Positions 6,272-14,047 of a stretch of 21,912 nucleotides of DNA are shown here, in pieces (the stretch's first letter is position 1; every line of letters starts with the position of its first letter). The stretch is from the IMG/VR virus record IMGVR_UViG_3300001851_000089, positions 1 to 21,912 of that record; one strand, written 5' to 3'. Position numbers and translations under genes: made by a program. Source of the DNA: a virus. The notes below the pieces were generated by a model. That model saw nothing but the letters and a program-made list of their open reading frames with translations, was not told the origin of the DNA and did not search any database.

Positions 6272-6300
6272 ATTATGGCATTAAAAAAGGGGTCTGTCAA
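6272..6300 (-). promoter_or_regulatory. Sigma70-type promoter for the helicase operon
   Basis: Read on the minus strand, a perfect -35 hexamer TTGACA (6300-6295) is followed by a 17-base spacer and CATAAT (6277-6272), one mismatch from the -10 consensus. Transcription would start near 6265, about 17 bases before the helicase ATG. This fits an early promoter read by host RNA polymerase. The -35 box lies within the loop and inner stem of the terminator hairpin of the preceding operon. It is predicted from sequence only. Confidence 0.65.
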
Positions 6301-6307
6301 GACCCCT
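6283..6307 (-). terminator. Rho-independent terminator ending the fibre operon
   Basis: On the minus strand, eight-base arms (6300-6307 and 6288-6295, AGGGGTCT with AGACCCCT) flank a four-base loop TGAC and are followed by a run of T down to 6283. The stem is GC-rich and begins 7 bases after the stop of the 128-aa gene. This is a textbook intrinsic terminator, placed exactly at the change from virion genes to the helicase cassette. Confidence 0.9.
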
Positions 6308-6314
6308 GTGACAG

Positions 6315-6701
6315 TTATTCAGTTGGTTGCTGTGGTGTCGGAATTTTATCAGACAATCCAACTAAAGAATCATTAGCATATGCCAAGTTTCCATTACTAA
6401 AAATAAAGAATTGAACAAAATAATCTGGATCGCCATTTTTATTCATTGGAAAATTCTGAATACCAAAATCATATGCCTCTTCTTCACTATCAAATTCTAC
6501 GAATGTGAATTCATTATACAAGAATTTATCAAAGAAATCAGCTCTATCTGATTCAAAATTTGTTTTGTATATAGAATAAATATGATTTACTTTATCTTCA
6601 TCCGTAGCATTGTCTGGTCCTGTAGTTCTTATCATCATAACAGTTGTATTCATTGTTTCAGTCCAATGTATAATAAATTCAACAAAATCTCTTGCTATCA
6701 T
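6315..6701 (-). CDS. Acidic hypothetical protein (128 aa), last gene of the fibre operon
   Basis: I do not recognise a family. The protein is acidic and rich in Phe and Tyr: it has a hydrophobic start (ARDFVEFIIHWTETMNTTVMMI), a middle with FVEFDSEEEAYDFGIQNF at about 68-85, then DPDYFVQFFIFSNG and a polar Pro/Thr tail. It has no membrane span. Its ATG overlaps the TGA of the 314-aa gene (ATGA) and its stop is followed at once by the terminator, so it belongs to the fibre operon. A role in fibre assembly or as a minor virion protein is a guess from position. Confidence 0.72.
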   Translation of the reverse strand: MIARDFVEFIIHWTETMNTTVMMIRTTGPDNATDEDKVNHIYSIYKTNFESDRADFFDKFLYNEFTFVEFDSEEEAYDFGIQNFPMNKNGDPDYFVQFFIFSNGNLAYANDSLVGLSDKIPTPQQPTE

Positions 6702-7642
6702 TGATCTTCTCCTTGTACACTTAACTTAATATCATCAATATTCTCTAATAAAGAATACTGTTGTATGATGTCATACATTTCTTTGGTAATAGGAACGCCA
6801 TTTTCTTGGCGATCTTTAAATGTTTTAATAGCATATTTTAGTTGTTCGCTAATCAATGTTTCTCTATACTCAGTCATTGATGTATCAGCAAATATAAATT
6901 GATCTGGAGTTGATAGATATTCAACTTCATGATCTGGATACATATTATGATAAGTTTCTGGATTAACTGGCCATTTAAATTCTTCAGTATAAATCAAAAA
7001 GTCTAGTTCACCTTCAAACTCTTCTGGTTTTTTAGGCGCAACTCTTACAAAATCTCTCCATTGTTTCCATAATTCTCTTTCTCCATCAAATGATTGTGGA
7101 GCATCTTCTAAAATTCTCCAGTCAGTTTCTCTTAACATTTGATCAGATTTTTTCAGCACAGCCAAATAAAATCTATCTAGATAAACATCTTTTTTTGCTA
7201 AGGAAACTAAAGCACTATTTTTATCATTTTCGTTCTTAGTATTTTGTATAAAAATAGCTGCCTTCAAAGCATCTGTAATTTTAGTGGCATCCTCAATAGA
7301 AAGATTTTTATATTCATATCTTACCCATTTAGTTTCTTTTGTTTCAAAATCATATTTTAATTTTTCTTTTTCAAAGAATACTCTACCATTTTTATGTACA
7401 GCAAATAATAGAATTCTATCATTTTCATTAGTCCATTCATCTGGTAAATAAGTCAACAGATTTTTATTTACAGTTTCTGTCAAATATATTGCATTGTATT
7501 CATATTCATTTGTTTTAGAATCTCGAAGTCTTAGATAAATCAATCTATTTTTTGCATCATATTCTATAAGTGTAGGATTATCTTCAGGTACTTCTAATTT
7601 TGTAAAAACAAAATCATCTGGATTGAAAATTGGTGTCGCCAT
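6698..7642 (-). CDS. Tail fibre assembly chaperone-like protein (314 aa)
   Basis: Residues about 164-230 carry the pattern of phage tail assembly chaperone (Phage_tail_APC-type) proteins: KSDQMLRETDWRILEDAP, then ELWKQWRDFVRVAP and a FKWPVNPETY end. In such proteins the TDW segment and the W-x2-(Y/W)R stretch sit just upstream of a Pro-rich end. The 160 residues before it (strands FVFTKLEV, RLIYLRLR, NEYEYNAIYL, GRVFFEKEK) and the helical 85 residues after it are unassigned. The gene lies directly downstream of the 1951-aa fibre, the usual place for a fibre-specific chaperone. It probably helps fold, trimerise or attach that fibre. It is longer than simple chaperones of this kind. Confidence 0.65.
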   Translation of the reverse strand: MATPIFNPDDFVFTKLEVPEDNPTLIEYDAKNRLIYLRLRDSKTNEYEYNAIYLTETVNKNLLTYLPDEWTNENDRILLFAVHKNGRVFFEKEKLKYDFETKETKWVRYEYKNLSIEDATKITDALKAAIFIQNTKNENDKNSALVSLAKKDVYLDRFYLAVLKKSDQMLRETDWRILEDAPQSFDGERELWKQWRDFVRVAPKKPEEFEGELDFLIYTEEFKWPVNPETYHNMYPDHEVEYLSTPDQFIFADTSMTEYRETLISEQLKYAIKTFKDRQENGVPITKEMYDIIQQYSLLENIDDIKLSVQGEDQ

Positions 7643-7659
7643 TTTAAATCTTTTATTGT

Positions 7660-7667
7660 TATTTATT
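7660..7667 (-). promoter_or_regulatory. Possible T4-type late promoter
   Basis: The minus strand reads AATAAATA, one base from the T4 late promoter box TATAAATA, in the gap between the 1951-aa and 314-aa genes. Transcription would start near 7654 and leave a leader of only about 12 bases. The region is very AT-rich, so chance is a serious alternative. Confidence 0.3.
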
Positions 7668-10600
7668 TTAATAAGCTTTGATTAACCATTTCACCCAAAC
7701 GTAGGAAGTAATCAAAGGCACTTTAGATTGAGGTGCTAAAGATGGAGTAGGTATCAACTGTTTATTGGCATTAAGAGTAAATTTACCTTGTAAAACTTCT
7801 ATTCCCAATTGAGCAGCAGTTCTTGTTATAGTTACAGATGTATTTGTTGGGGTTCCAGCTGTTGCTGTTCCCTGATCATCAGAATTACCATAACTAAATT
7901 TAGTATTAAAATCTGTTAAAGCATTCAAACTTAAATAGTGGGAATGGTTATTTTTTGTAGTTGGAATATATCCAGAAATACCTATATTTTTAGATGGAAT
8001 GTCAACAGCACCAACAAATTTATAATTATTACCACTGTTTATTGCTGATGTACTAGTTGGAAATGGTTCGCTAGTAAGATTAATATAAGAATTTATTTCG
8101 TCATAATTAGCATCACCAATATTTCCAATATTTGTTTGATTATATTGTACTGGGTCCCAAGTACCACTAATATACTGTCCAGTATATCCTGGTCCACCAC
8201 CATTAACAATAATATTAATACATCCACCAGGAGAAGGAGAGAACTGATCAAGCGATTTAAGCCATACAATCGTTCCATCAGAATCTAAAGAAGTTGAAAT
8301 AGTATTTGCTGTTGTTAATGGAATCCAACCGCTAGATGGTTTAATAGCATATCCCCAAAGATTAATTTGAACTATAGTATTATTAACAATTGGAGAAGAT
8401 GGTAAACTACTAGTTACAACTACGTTACTAGATACTCCACCTTCTGAATTCCAATATACAATTCCTTTACTTCCATCTCCGCCACCAACTGGATCTGGTT
8501 GACCAGTTAATAAATTATGAGTATGAGTTGGAATATCATATAATTTAGTGCTTTTTAATGAGAAAGAACCAGATGTTTGACCACTTGTACTAAATTCAAC
8601 TGCTCCATTTACATTAGTATAACCTGTTGTAGAAATTGTACCAATAGCAAAATAATCACTTTCAGTTGGTGTTAATCCAGTTCCAGGTGTTTTAACTTGA
8701 GGAATACTTTGAGCACCAGGAACAGCAATTTGATCTATGTACCACAATCCACCATGAGATCCTGGTGTGAGGTTTGATTTATTACTACTATTTTTTGCTG
8801 GACCATAATCAGGTATAAGAGCAGGAGATGAAGCAGCATTACCATCTAAAGTTCCAGTTCCAACTGGTTTTTTATTTCTCATATCAGGAAGTCTAAAATC
8901 ACCTCCAACATTTGCTCCATATAAAGTTCCAATAATAGAATATAAAGCTGGATAATCAGTAGGACTTACATATGAACCATCACATAAAATCCATCCTGGG
9001 AATCTAGAATCTGCTTTTCCACTTAAATTACCCCATCCATCAGTTTGAGTTACATCTTTAAAAACTGGCATCATAGATCCAATTGGCAACCCATCAAATT
9101 TAGTAGCAAATTTATATTGAGTTGTACCAGAAGTTTGTACCATGTTTAAACCACTATACCATTGACCCAAAATAGGATCTGGTGTAGGAGCTGGACTAAA
9201 CACTGTGAAAGTAGTTGAAAATCCACCTACAGTAACATTTGTGTTAACAGAAAATCCTGCTATTCCACTCGATAATAATTGAACTCTTAATGTATCTCCA
9301 TTTGTTATCAATAATGGAGCAGAAGAAGTATATGAGTTAAAAGAACCACCATTTTTGCTTAATAATGCTCCATTTGTAGCAAAAGCTCCAACTGTAGTAC
9401 CTAAACCACTAATAGTTACAATATTGCTATAAGTAGCAGTTGAGACTGCTGCTGCTGTTACAGTAGGAAATGTAAAAGCATTTGGTACTGTTCCAAAATT
9501 ACCAGCATTTGTAACTACCCATGTAGTTGTATACGTGCCAGCAGTAATATTAAAAGTTTTAGATTCTCCAGCTATATTTGATGTTTGATATTTTAATTTT
9601 ACTACGTCATATAATGAAACTGTAGTAGATGTAAGTCCTGTATCAACATCATTAACAATGATAGTTGGGAGAGATCCTGTTTGCCCAGTACTATTTGTGA
9701 CTACAAATGGAATAGTAGTATCGATACTTTGTATTGTAATAGCATTACTATAAACATATGTACTTAAATTTTGGTTTGTTAATGTAATAAAATTAAATGA
9801 TGTTGGAGTGTTATCTGGCGCTATACCAGTGCTTACTACCCAAGTAGTTGACGCTCCAGTTCCTACACTTACTAATGAATTTACACTACTAGAATATGAA
9901 GTTGGTGATAAAATTCTCAATTTAAATCCTTGACCATTGCTAATGGTTCTAGGAGAAGCAGAAAAAGTATCACAGGTAATTCCATTACATATTGATATCA
10001 AAGCGCCATTACTTGCTGTTATAGACACTGGAACATTAATACCAGTAATTTGAACAATACTACTATCTACTAAAGTATTTGGTGTTTGATTGCTTAAATT
10101 GGGTATTACAAAAGCATTTGGTGTTGTAACTGGAGGATCACCTGTACTAATATTCCAATATTGAGTAGCATCACCTACATTAACAGTTAATGTATAACCA
10201 CTATAATATAAAGATCCCGTTGTCATTCTTAACTGTATAAACTGACCATTTGTAACGGTAGCACTATTACCCCAAGTTCCACAACCTGTACCTTGTCCAG
10301 TACAAACTCTTATCTGTTGGTTTGTTCCATTACTGCTAATTGAAATTGGTAAATATCCAGTGAATCCTGTTATTTGGATATAATCACTATCATATGTTGT
10401 ATTTGGCGTTGCTCCAGTTATTGGAGTAATAGTAAATGGATCTGGACTAATATCTTGAGGAGGATAAGAAATATAAACCATGCCATCAGCACCAGTTCCT
10501 GCTCCTAAATTAACAACACTTGTACTAAGTGTCACCCAAGCAGATTTATAATAAGATCCTCCACCACTACCACCATTAGCATCTAAATCAGTAGTAGCAA

Positions 10601-13523
10601 GAGTTCCCCCAAATTCATCAATTAATATGCTATTTGTTGTTCCAGCAATTCCATAACCACCTCCAGCACCTCCACCTCCGCCTCCTCCCGTTACAGGAGC
10701 ATTTTGACCAGATAATCCAGTTAAATTTAATCCAATTAAACTATCAATTTGATTTATTCCATTTCCACTATTATTACCATTTTGTGTAGGTTTTGGTATT
10801 GTCGTATCATCACCAGCACCACCACCGCCACCTCCGCCTCCAGCAAGAGCAATTAAAGTTCCATCTACAAGTGTAATAGCAGCTGCACCACCACCACCTC
10901 CACCTGTTCCAGAATATACAGCAGTAGCGGTAGCGCCTCCAGCACCTCCTGTAGCATAACCAAATCCTCCTGCTCCACCATTAACTGCTTTTGAAAAACT
11001 AACTCCATCAATTCCTTTAGTAGGAGCGAAAATTCTGATTTTTCTAGCAATTGGATCTGACCAAGTTACTTTAGTAGTATCAAAAGTTCCCATAAGAACA
11101 TTACCAAATCCACCTCTACCACCATAACTATTCGGAGAATCATCACCACCATTTCCACCACCTGCTCCAACTAAAACAAAATCTAAAGTATCTGCCCATT
11201 GTGGAAGAGTATATTCAATATAAGTATTAGTTCCTGTATAAGGAGTAATAGTATATCCACTTTTTGGTGTGGCAATTGTAAAAGTATCTTGTACATTTCC
11301 ACATCTATAAACAATTTTTTGTGCTACGTTATAAGATGAAGAAGCTGTTGCTTTTATGTATAGAGTGCTTGTTCCAGAAGGAACATTAAAAATTGTAGTA
11401 AAATAATTTACTCCATCTAAACTTATTTGAGCATTAGAACCAGCAGTTTGAGTTACAATTGTGGCATCTGTACTAGCATCTAATCCAGAAATAGTAACTG
11501 ATCTCGCATATGTAAATCCTGGATTAGCATCATATATATCTTTAACTTTAAATGGATATGGATCTGTTCTTGCTGTTCTTGTTTTAACTGTTATTGTTGC
11601 TGTCTTATCAGTAAATGTTGGTGGATTTGGACCAGCTGTTGGATTTTGAACCCCAAGAGAAGTTGGATTTCCAGCTGGAGGTCCTTGTAATGTTATCGTA
11701 CTAGATTTGCTAGTATTATAAGATGTAGATGCTGTTTGTTTAATTGTAACAATATCACCATTTTTAACTACTAAAGTAGTTCCCCATGTTCCAGTATTAT
11801 TTTTTCTAATTAAAGCGTCACCTTGAGACACTACACAACCAACACTTACTGTTTGACCACTTATTGATGCATCTACAGTAAATGGTAACGTATAAGAACT
11901 AGTTCTAGTTACAAGGGGAGTTTCAAGATCACTGTAAGTTCCAGTTGTATATTCTGTTCCTAATCCACTTATTGTTATATCAGAATAATATGTTAAACCT
12001 ATTTCAGCATTATTTAATGTAGAGGTTGTGGAAACATTAACAAGTCTAAATTCAATAATTTTTACCTGAGCGTTTGTAGTACCACCATTAACAGTTAAAA
12101 TATCATCAACTGTATATGGACCTGTTCCTCTTTCTACAGTTTGTACTACTTGAATAGCACCAGTTACAGAATCAGTAGCAAGAACTTTTACTGTTAGACC
12201 AGTAGCAGTTGGATGTGTAGTATTTGTTGTGGTATAAGTGTTTCCAACAACATATCCTGTTCCTCCAGATGATACCGTAGATAATGGTAAAGAATCTGTA
12301 TTTGTATAAATTGGAGCAAAATCAACAGCATTTGGATATCTATCTACTTCAGTCCATATCTGCCAATCATCTTGTTTACTACCTAATGTCTGTGTTACGG
12401 CATAAGTACCAGAACCATATGTGCCAGTATTATTATTTAAATATGTAGTACCACCAATTGTGGCAGTATCACCACCAACAGCATAAACTGTAAAAGCACC
12501 AGTAGTTTTTGTTGTATATGTACTTCCAACTGGTAACCTAGTGTATAAAGTGTCACCTAATTTTAATTGTGTTACTGCTTGTGACCACGTTACACCATCA
12601 CTTGATATTTGACCATTTCCAGTAGCAGTTGCTCGTAGCAACGCATCGTTGTCAATACCAGTGATAGAAATATTTTGAGTTTTATATGTAGAAAAATCAG
12701 TTGGACCTAAATCTACATAATCAACGAATAATCCACTATATAAAGTTGTAATTGCTTGTAATTGTGCTCTAGTTGTGATGCTCCATGTATCAGAAACAGC
12801 ATTACCAGCACCCCAATAATTATCAGAAAGAGTTAAGGTTACATTAGTATTTGTTGTATACCAATTTTCAGTTTGTATTCTTAATCTTACTGTATCGTTA
12901 TTAGTAACAGTATAATATTGAGTTAAAGAAGTTGCTGTTGCTGTTGCTGATGCTAAATTAGAAAGAGTTACATTAGTTCCAGATATACCAACTATTTCAC
13001 CAGATATAGCAGTACCAGATAAATATCTTCCAACTACTAAATTACCAACATTGGTTACATTGCTAATAACATTGCTTCCAGAAGTTGTATTACCAGTAAC
13101 AACTAAAGATTGAGTTGAAGTGGTAATATATGGTCCGCCATTAACAGAAAAAGCAGCATTAGCAAGATTAGGATAAGTTCCCTTTGGACCAGATCCAGAT
13201 GTGGCAATAGAAATTGGAATTCTTACTTCTAATCCACCTACTGTAATTAAATTTGAATAATAGGTAGTATTTTTTTCAAAAGTACTTACAAAATCTCCTG
13301 GTAATGTTGCTGATGGATTAGTAGATCCAGAATTATCAGTAAAAGTAAAAGTATTTGGTTGTGCATCTGGCACTTTAGTTGCTAAAGTAACTCCATTTGG
13401 ATCAACACCAGTACCAATTTGTACTTGAACAGTTACTGATGTATTCCATGTCGATGGAGTGGGATATCTAATTTCTATTTGATCTCCAGCACCAACATAT
13501 ACTGGCGTACTGCTAAATGGCAT
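7668..13523 (-). CDS. Giant mosaic tail fibre / receptor-binding protein (1951 aa)
   Basis: This is a modular beta-rich fibre. Residues 1-750 contain several Ig-like beta-sandwich segments (for example ISGLDASTDATI) and, near 425-490, two GTGY/GTGPY-type repeats. A glycine-rich sandwich with runs of up to eight Gly spans about 770-1020. Four tandem Ig-like repeats of about 105 residues follow (1028-1448). A phage tail collar domain then lies at about 1485-1560 (PIGSMMPVF, GWILCDGS, DFRLPDMRNKKPVGTG). The end carries two HxH motifs (HTH near 1665, HSH near 1859) and the C-terminus VWVKWLIKAY. HxH motifs bind metal in T4 gp37 and gp12 tips. It should act as a trimeric distal fibre or adhesin contacting the host surface. 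Confidence 0.85.
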   Translation of the reverse strand: MPFSSTPVYVGAGDQIEIRYPTPSTWNTSVTVQVQIGTGVDPNGVTLATKVPDAQPNTFTFTDNSGSTNPSATLPGDFVSTFEKNTTYYSNLITVGGLEVRIPISIATSGSGPKGTYPNLANAAFSVNGGPYITTSTQSLVVTGNTTSGSNVISNVTNVGNLVVGRYLSGTAISGEIVGISGTNVTLSNLASATATATSLTQYYTVTNNDTVRLRIQTENWYTTNTNVTLTLSDNYWGAGNAVSDTWSITTRAQLQAITTLYSGLFVDYVDLGPTDFSTYKTQNISITGIDNDALLRATATGNGQISSDGVTWSQAVTQLKLGDTLYTRLPVGSTYTTKTTGAFTVYAVGGDTATIGGTTYLNNNTGTYGSGTYAVTQTLGSKQDDWQIWTEVDRYPNAVDFAPIYTNTDSLPLSTVSSGGTGYVVGNTYTTTNTTHPTATGLTVKVLATDSVTGAIQVVQTVERGTGPYTVDDILTVNGGTTNAQVKIIEFRLVNVSTTSTLNNAEIGLTYYSDITISGLGTEYTTGTYSDLETPLVTRTSSYTLPFTVDASISGQTVSVGCVVSQGDALIRKNNTGTWGTTLVVKNGDIVTIKQTASTSYNTSKSSTITLQGPPAGNPTSLGVQNPTAGPNPPTFTDKTATITVKTRTARTDPYPFKVKDIYDANPGFTYARSVTISGLDASTDATIVTQTAGSNAQISLDGVNYFTTIFNVPSGTSTLYIKATASSSYNVAQKIVYRCGNVQDTFTIATPKSGYTITPYTGTNTYIEYTLPQWADTLDFVLVGAGGGNGGDDSPNSYGGRGGFGNVLMGTFDTTKVTWSDPIARKIRIFAPTKGIDGVSFSKAVNGGAGGFGYATGGAGGATATAVYSGTGGGGGGAAAITLVDGTLIALAGGGGGGGGAGDDTTIPKPTQNGNNSGNGINQIDSLIGLNLTGLSGQNAPVTGGGGGGGAGGGYGIAGTTNSILIDEFGGTLATTDLDANGGSGGGSYYKSAWVTLSTSVVNLGAGTGADGMVYISYPPQDISPDPFTITPITGATPNTTYDSDYIQITGFTGYLPISISSNGTNQQIRVCTGQGTGCGTWGNSATVTNGQFIQLRMTTGSLYYSGYTLTVNVGDATQYWNISTGDPPVTTPNAFVIPNLSNQTPNTLVDSSIVQITGINVPVSITASNGALISICNGITCDTFSASPRTISNGQGFKLRILSPTSYSSSVNSLVSVGTGASTTWVVSTGIAPDNTPTSFNFITLTNQNLSTYVYSNAITIQSIDTTIPFVVTNSTGQTGSLPTIIVNDVDTGLTSTTVSLYDVVKLKYQTSNIAGESKTFNITAGTYTTTWVVTNAGNFGTVPNAFTFPTVTAAAVSTATYSNIVTISGLGTTVGAFATNGALLSKNGGSFNSYTSSAPLLITNGDTLRVQLLSSGIAGFSVNTNVTVGGFSTTFTVFSPAPTPDPILGQWYSGLNMVQTSGTTQYKFATKFDGLPIGSMMPVFKDVTQTDGWGNLSGKADSRFPGWILCDGSYVSPTDYPALYSIIGTLYGANVGGDFRLPDMRNKKPVGTGTLDGNAASSPALIPDYGPAKNSSNKSNLTPGSHGGLWYIDQIAVPGAQSIPQVKTPGTGLTPTESDYFAIGTISTTGYTNVNGAVEFSTSGQTSGSFSLKSTKLYDIPTHTHNLLTGQPDPVGGGDGSKGIVYWNSEGGVSSNVVVTSSLPSSPIVNNTIVQINLWGYAIKPSSGWIPLTTANTISTSLDSDGTIVWLKSLDQFSPSPGGCINIIVNGGGPGYTGQYISGTWDPVQYNQTNIGNIGDANYDEINSYINLTSEPFPTSTSAINSGNNYKFVGAVDIPSKNIGISGYIPTTKNNHSHYLSLNALTDFNTKFSYGNSDDQGTATAGTPTNTSVTITRTAAQLGIEVLQGKFTLNANKQLIPTPSLAPQSKVPLITSYVWVKWLIKAY
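9180..10442 (-). repeat. Four tandem Ig-like protein repeats of about 105 residues
   Basis: Within the 1951-aa fibre, four units begin with related strands: DPFTITPITGATPNTTYDSD, NAFVIPNLSNQTPNT, SFNFITLTNQNLSTYVYSN and NAFTFPTVTAAAVSTATYSN. Each continues with an I-x-G/I-x-S segment, an NG-containing turn and a closing W or F strand before the next unit. Coordinates are approximate. This resembles the beta-sandwich repeats of many bacterial and phage surface proteins. Units 1 and 2 each hold a close pair of cysteines, which units 3 and 4 lack. Confidence 0.65.
10656..10906 (-). repeat. Polyglycine codon tracts
   Basis: Three GGN-codon runs, at about 10656-10689, 10811-10844 and 10886-10906, encode glycine runs in the sandwich domain of the 1951-aa fibre. 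Similar runs occur in the 527-aa gene, near 15081-15103 and 15225-15305. The DNA is locally GC-rich and repetitive inside an AT-rich gene. Confidence 0.7.
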
Positions 13524-13548
13524 TGATACTATTCACTACACTTTTTAA

Positions 13549-13556
13549 TATTTATG
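13549..13556 (-). promoter_or_regulatory. Candidate T4-type late promoter for the giant fibre gene
   Basis: The minus strand reads CATAAATA, seven of eight bases of the T4 late consensus TATAAATA, overlapping the stop codon of the 62-aa gene. A start about 6 bases downstream (near 13543) would give a leader of about 20 bases before the ATG at 13523. T4-like phages read such boxes with a phage sigma factor (gp55). This is the best placed of several ATAAATA boxes at fibre gene junctions. Confidence 0.42.
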
Positions 13557-13740
13557 CTTCTTCAATGGATCTTATATCTACCCATTCTCCACCATTAATC
13601 CTAACTTGAATTGGTTCGGAAGCTTTAATTTCTACCTTTTCTTTCTTCTTCAAGTGATTCATTTCAACCATAGCTGATGTATAATATTCATCAGTAATTG
13701 ATAGATTGTTATCATCTACGAAATTAATTTTCTTTTTCAT
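13552..13740 (-). CDS. Small protein sharing a C-terminal motif with the 527-aa adhesin (62 aa)
   Basis: The N-terminal half is charged and of unknown type (KKKINFVDDNNLSITDEYYT). Residues 36-57, KVEIKASEPIQVRI followed by NGGEWVDIRS, match the C-terminus of the 527-aa glycine-rich protein (VEIKVNDPNVQVRI, then GDWINVRQI). The shared element is therefore probably a small beta unit used for docking or assembly, or the remnant of a duplicated fibre end. The gene overlaps the 102-aa gene by 17 bases and ends 28 bases before the giant fibre. A role as a fibre accessory protein is inferred from motif and position. Confidence 0.7.
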   Translation of the reverse strand: MKKKINFVDDNNLSITDEYYTSAMVEMNHLKKKEKVEIKASEPIQVRINGGEWVDIRSIEEA

Positions 13741-14032
13741 ACATCAAATCTCCTTTATAATTATCCCAATAAGATCTAATCATTTTTTGTGTAAATTCAT
13801 CTTCTCCAGAAATATCTTGATCTGGTATTTCTACTTCATGAACATTTCCTTCTTCATCAGTAGTTAAAGTTTTTCCAGGTCTTAAATATTCGGTTGCTTT
13901 AGTTGATGAATTATGTATTTTTATTATACCATCTTCAACTGAAAAAGTTTCCTCTGTGGTATAAACAATAGCACAGCAATTTAGACCAGAAAAAGTTATA
14001 TGACTGGTATATTTTCTAGTTTGAAAAGTCAT
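13724..14032 (-). CDS. Hypothetical protein (102 aa) in the fibre operon
   Basis: I do not recognise a family. The first 40 residues form probable beta strands (YTSHITFSGLNCCAIVYTTE), including a Cys-Cys pair. The rest is acidic with EYLRPGKTLTTDEEGNVHEV at about 48-67 and a helical end (FTQKMIRSYWDNYKGDLMYE). There is no signal or membrane span. It starts 15 bases after the 527-aa adhesin and its end overlaps the 62-aa gene. Its position between two glycine-rich fibre genes suggests a minor structural or assembly protein, by context only. Confidence 0.7.
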   Translation of the reverse strand: MTFQTRKYTSHITFSGLNCCAIVYTTEETFSVEDGIIKIHNSSTKATEYLRPGKTLTTDEEGNVHEVEIPDQDISGEDEFTQKMIRSYWDNYKGDLMYEKEN

Positions 14033-14047
14033 TTTTTTAATTATTTA

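Noticed and set aside
5091-6284. Plus-strand open frames opposite the helicase gene (5091-5459, 5532-5840, 5844-6284)
   Set aside because: They lie entirely opposite a helicase with all expected motifs, have no recognisable domain or ribosome-binding site, and no other gene in the window is on the plus strand.
10656-10906. CRISPR-like or tandem DNA repeat at the Gly-rich tracts
   Set aside because: The repeats are degenerate GGN codons within one open frame, with no constant repeat length and no unique spacers.
10865-11050. Leu/Val-rich minus-strand frame inside the giant fibre gene, resembling a membrane protein
   Set aside because: It is the shifted frame of the polyglycine and alanine codons in the sandwich domain; the real frame is unbroken across it.
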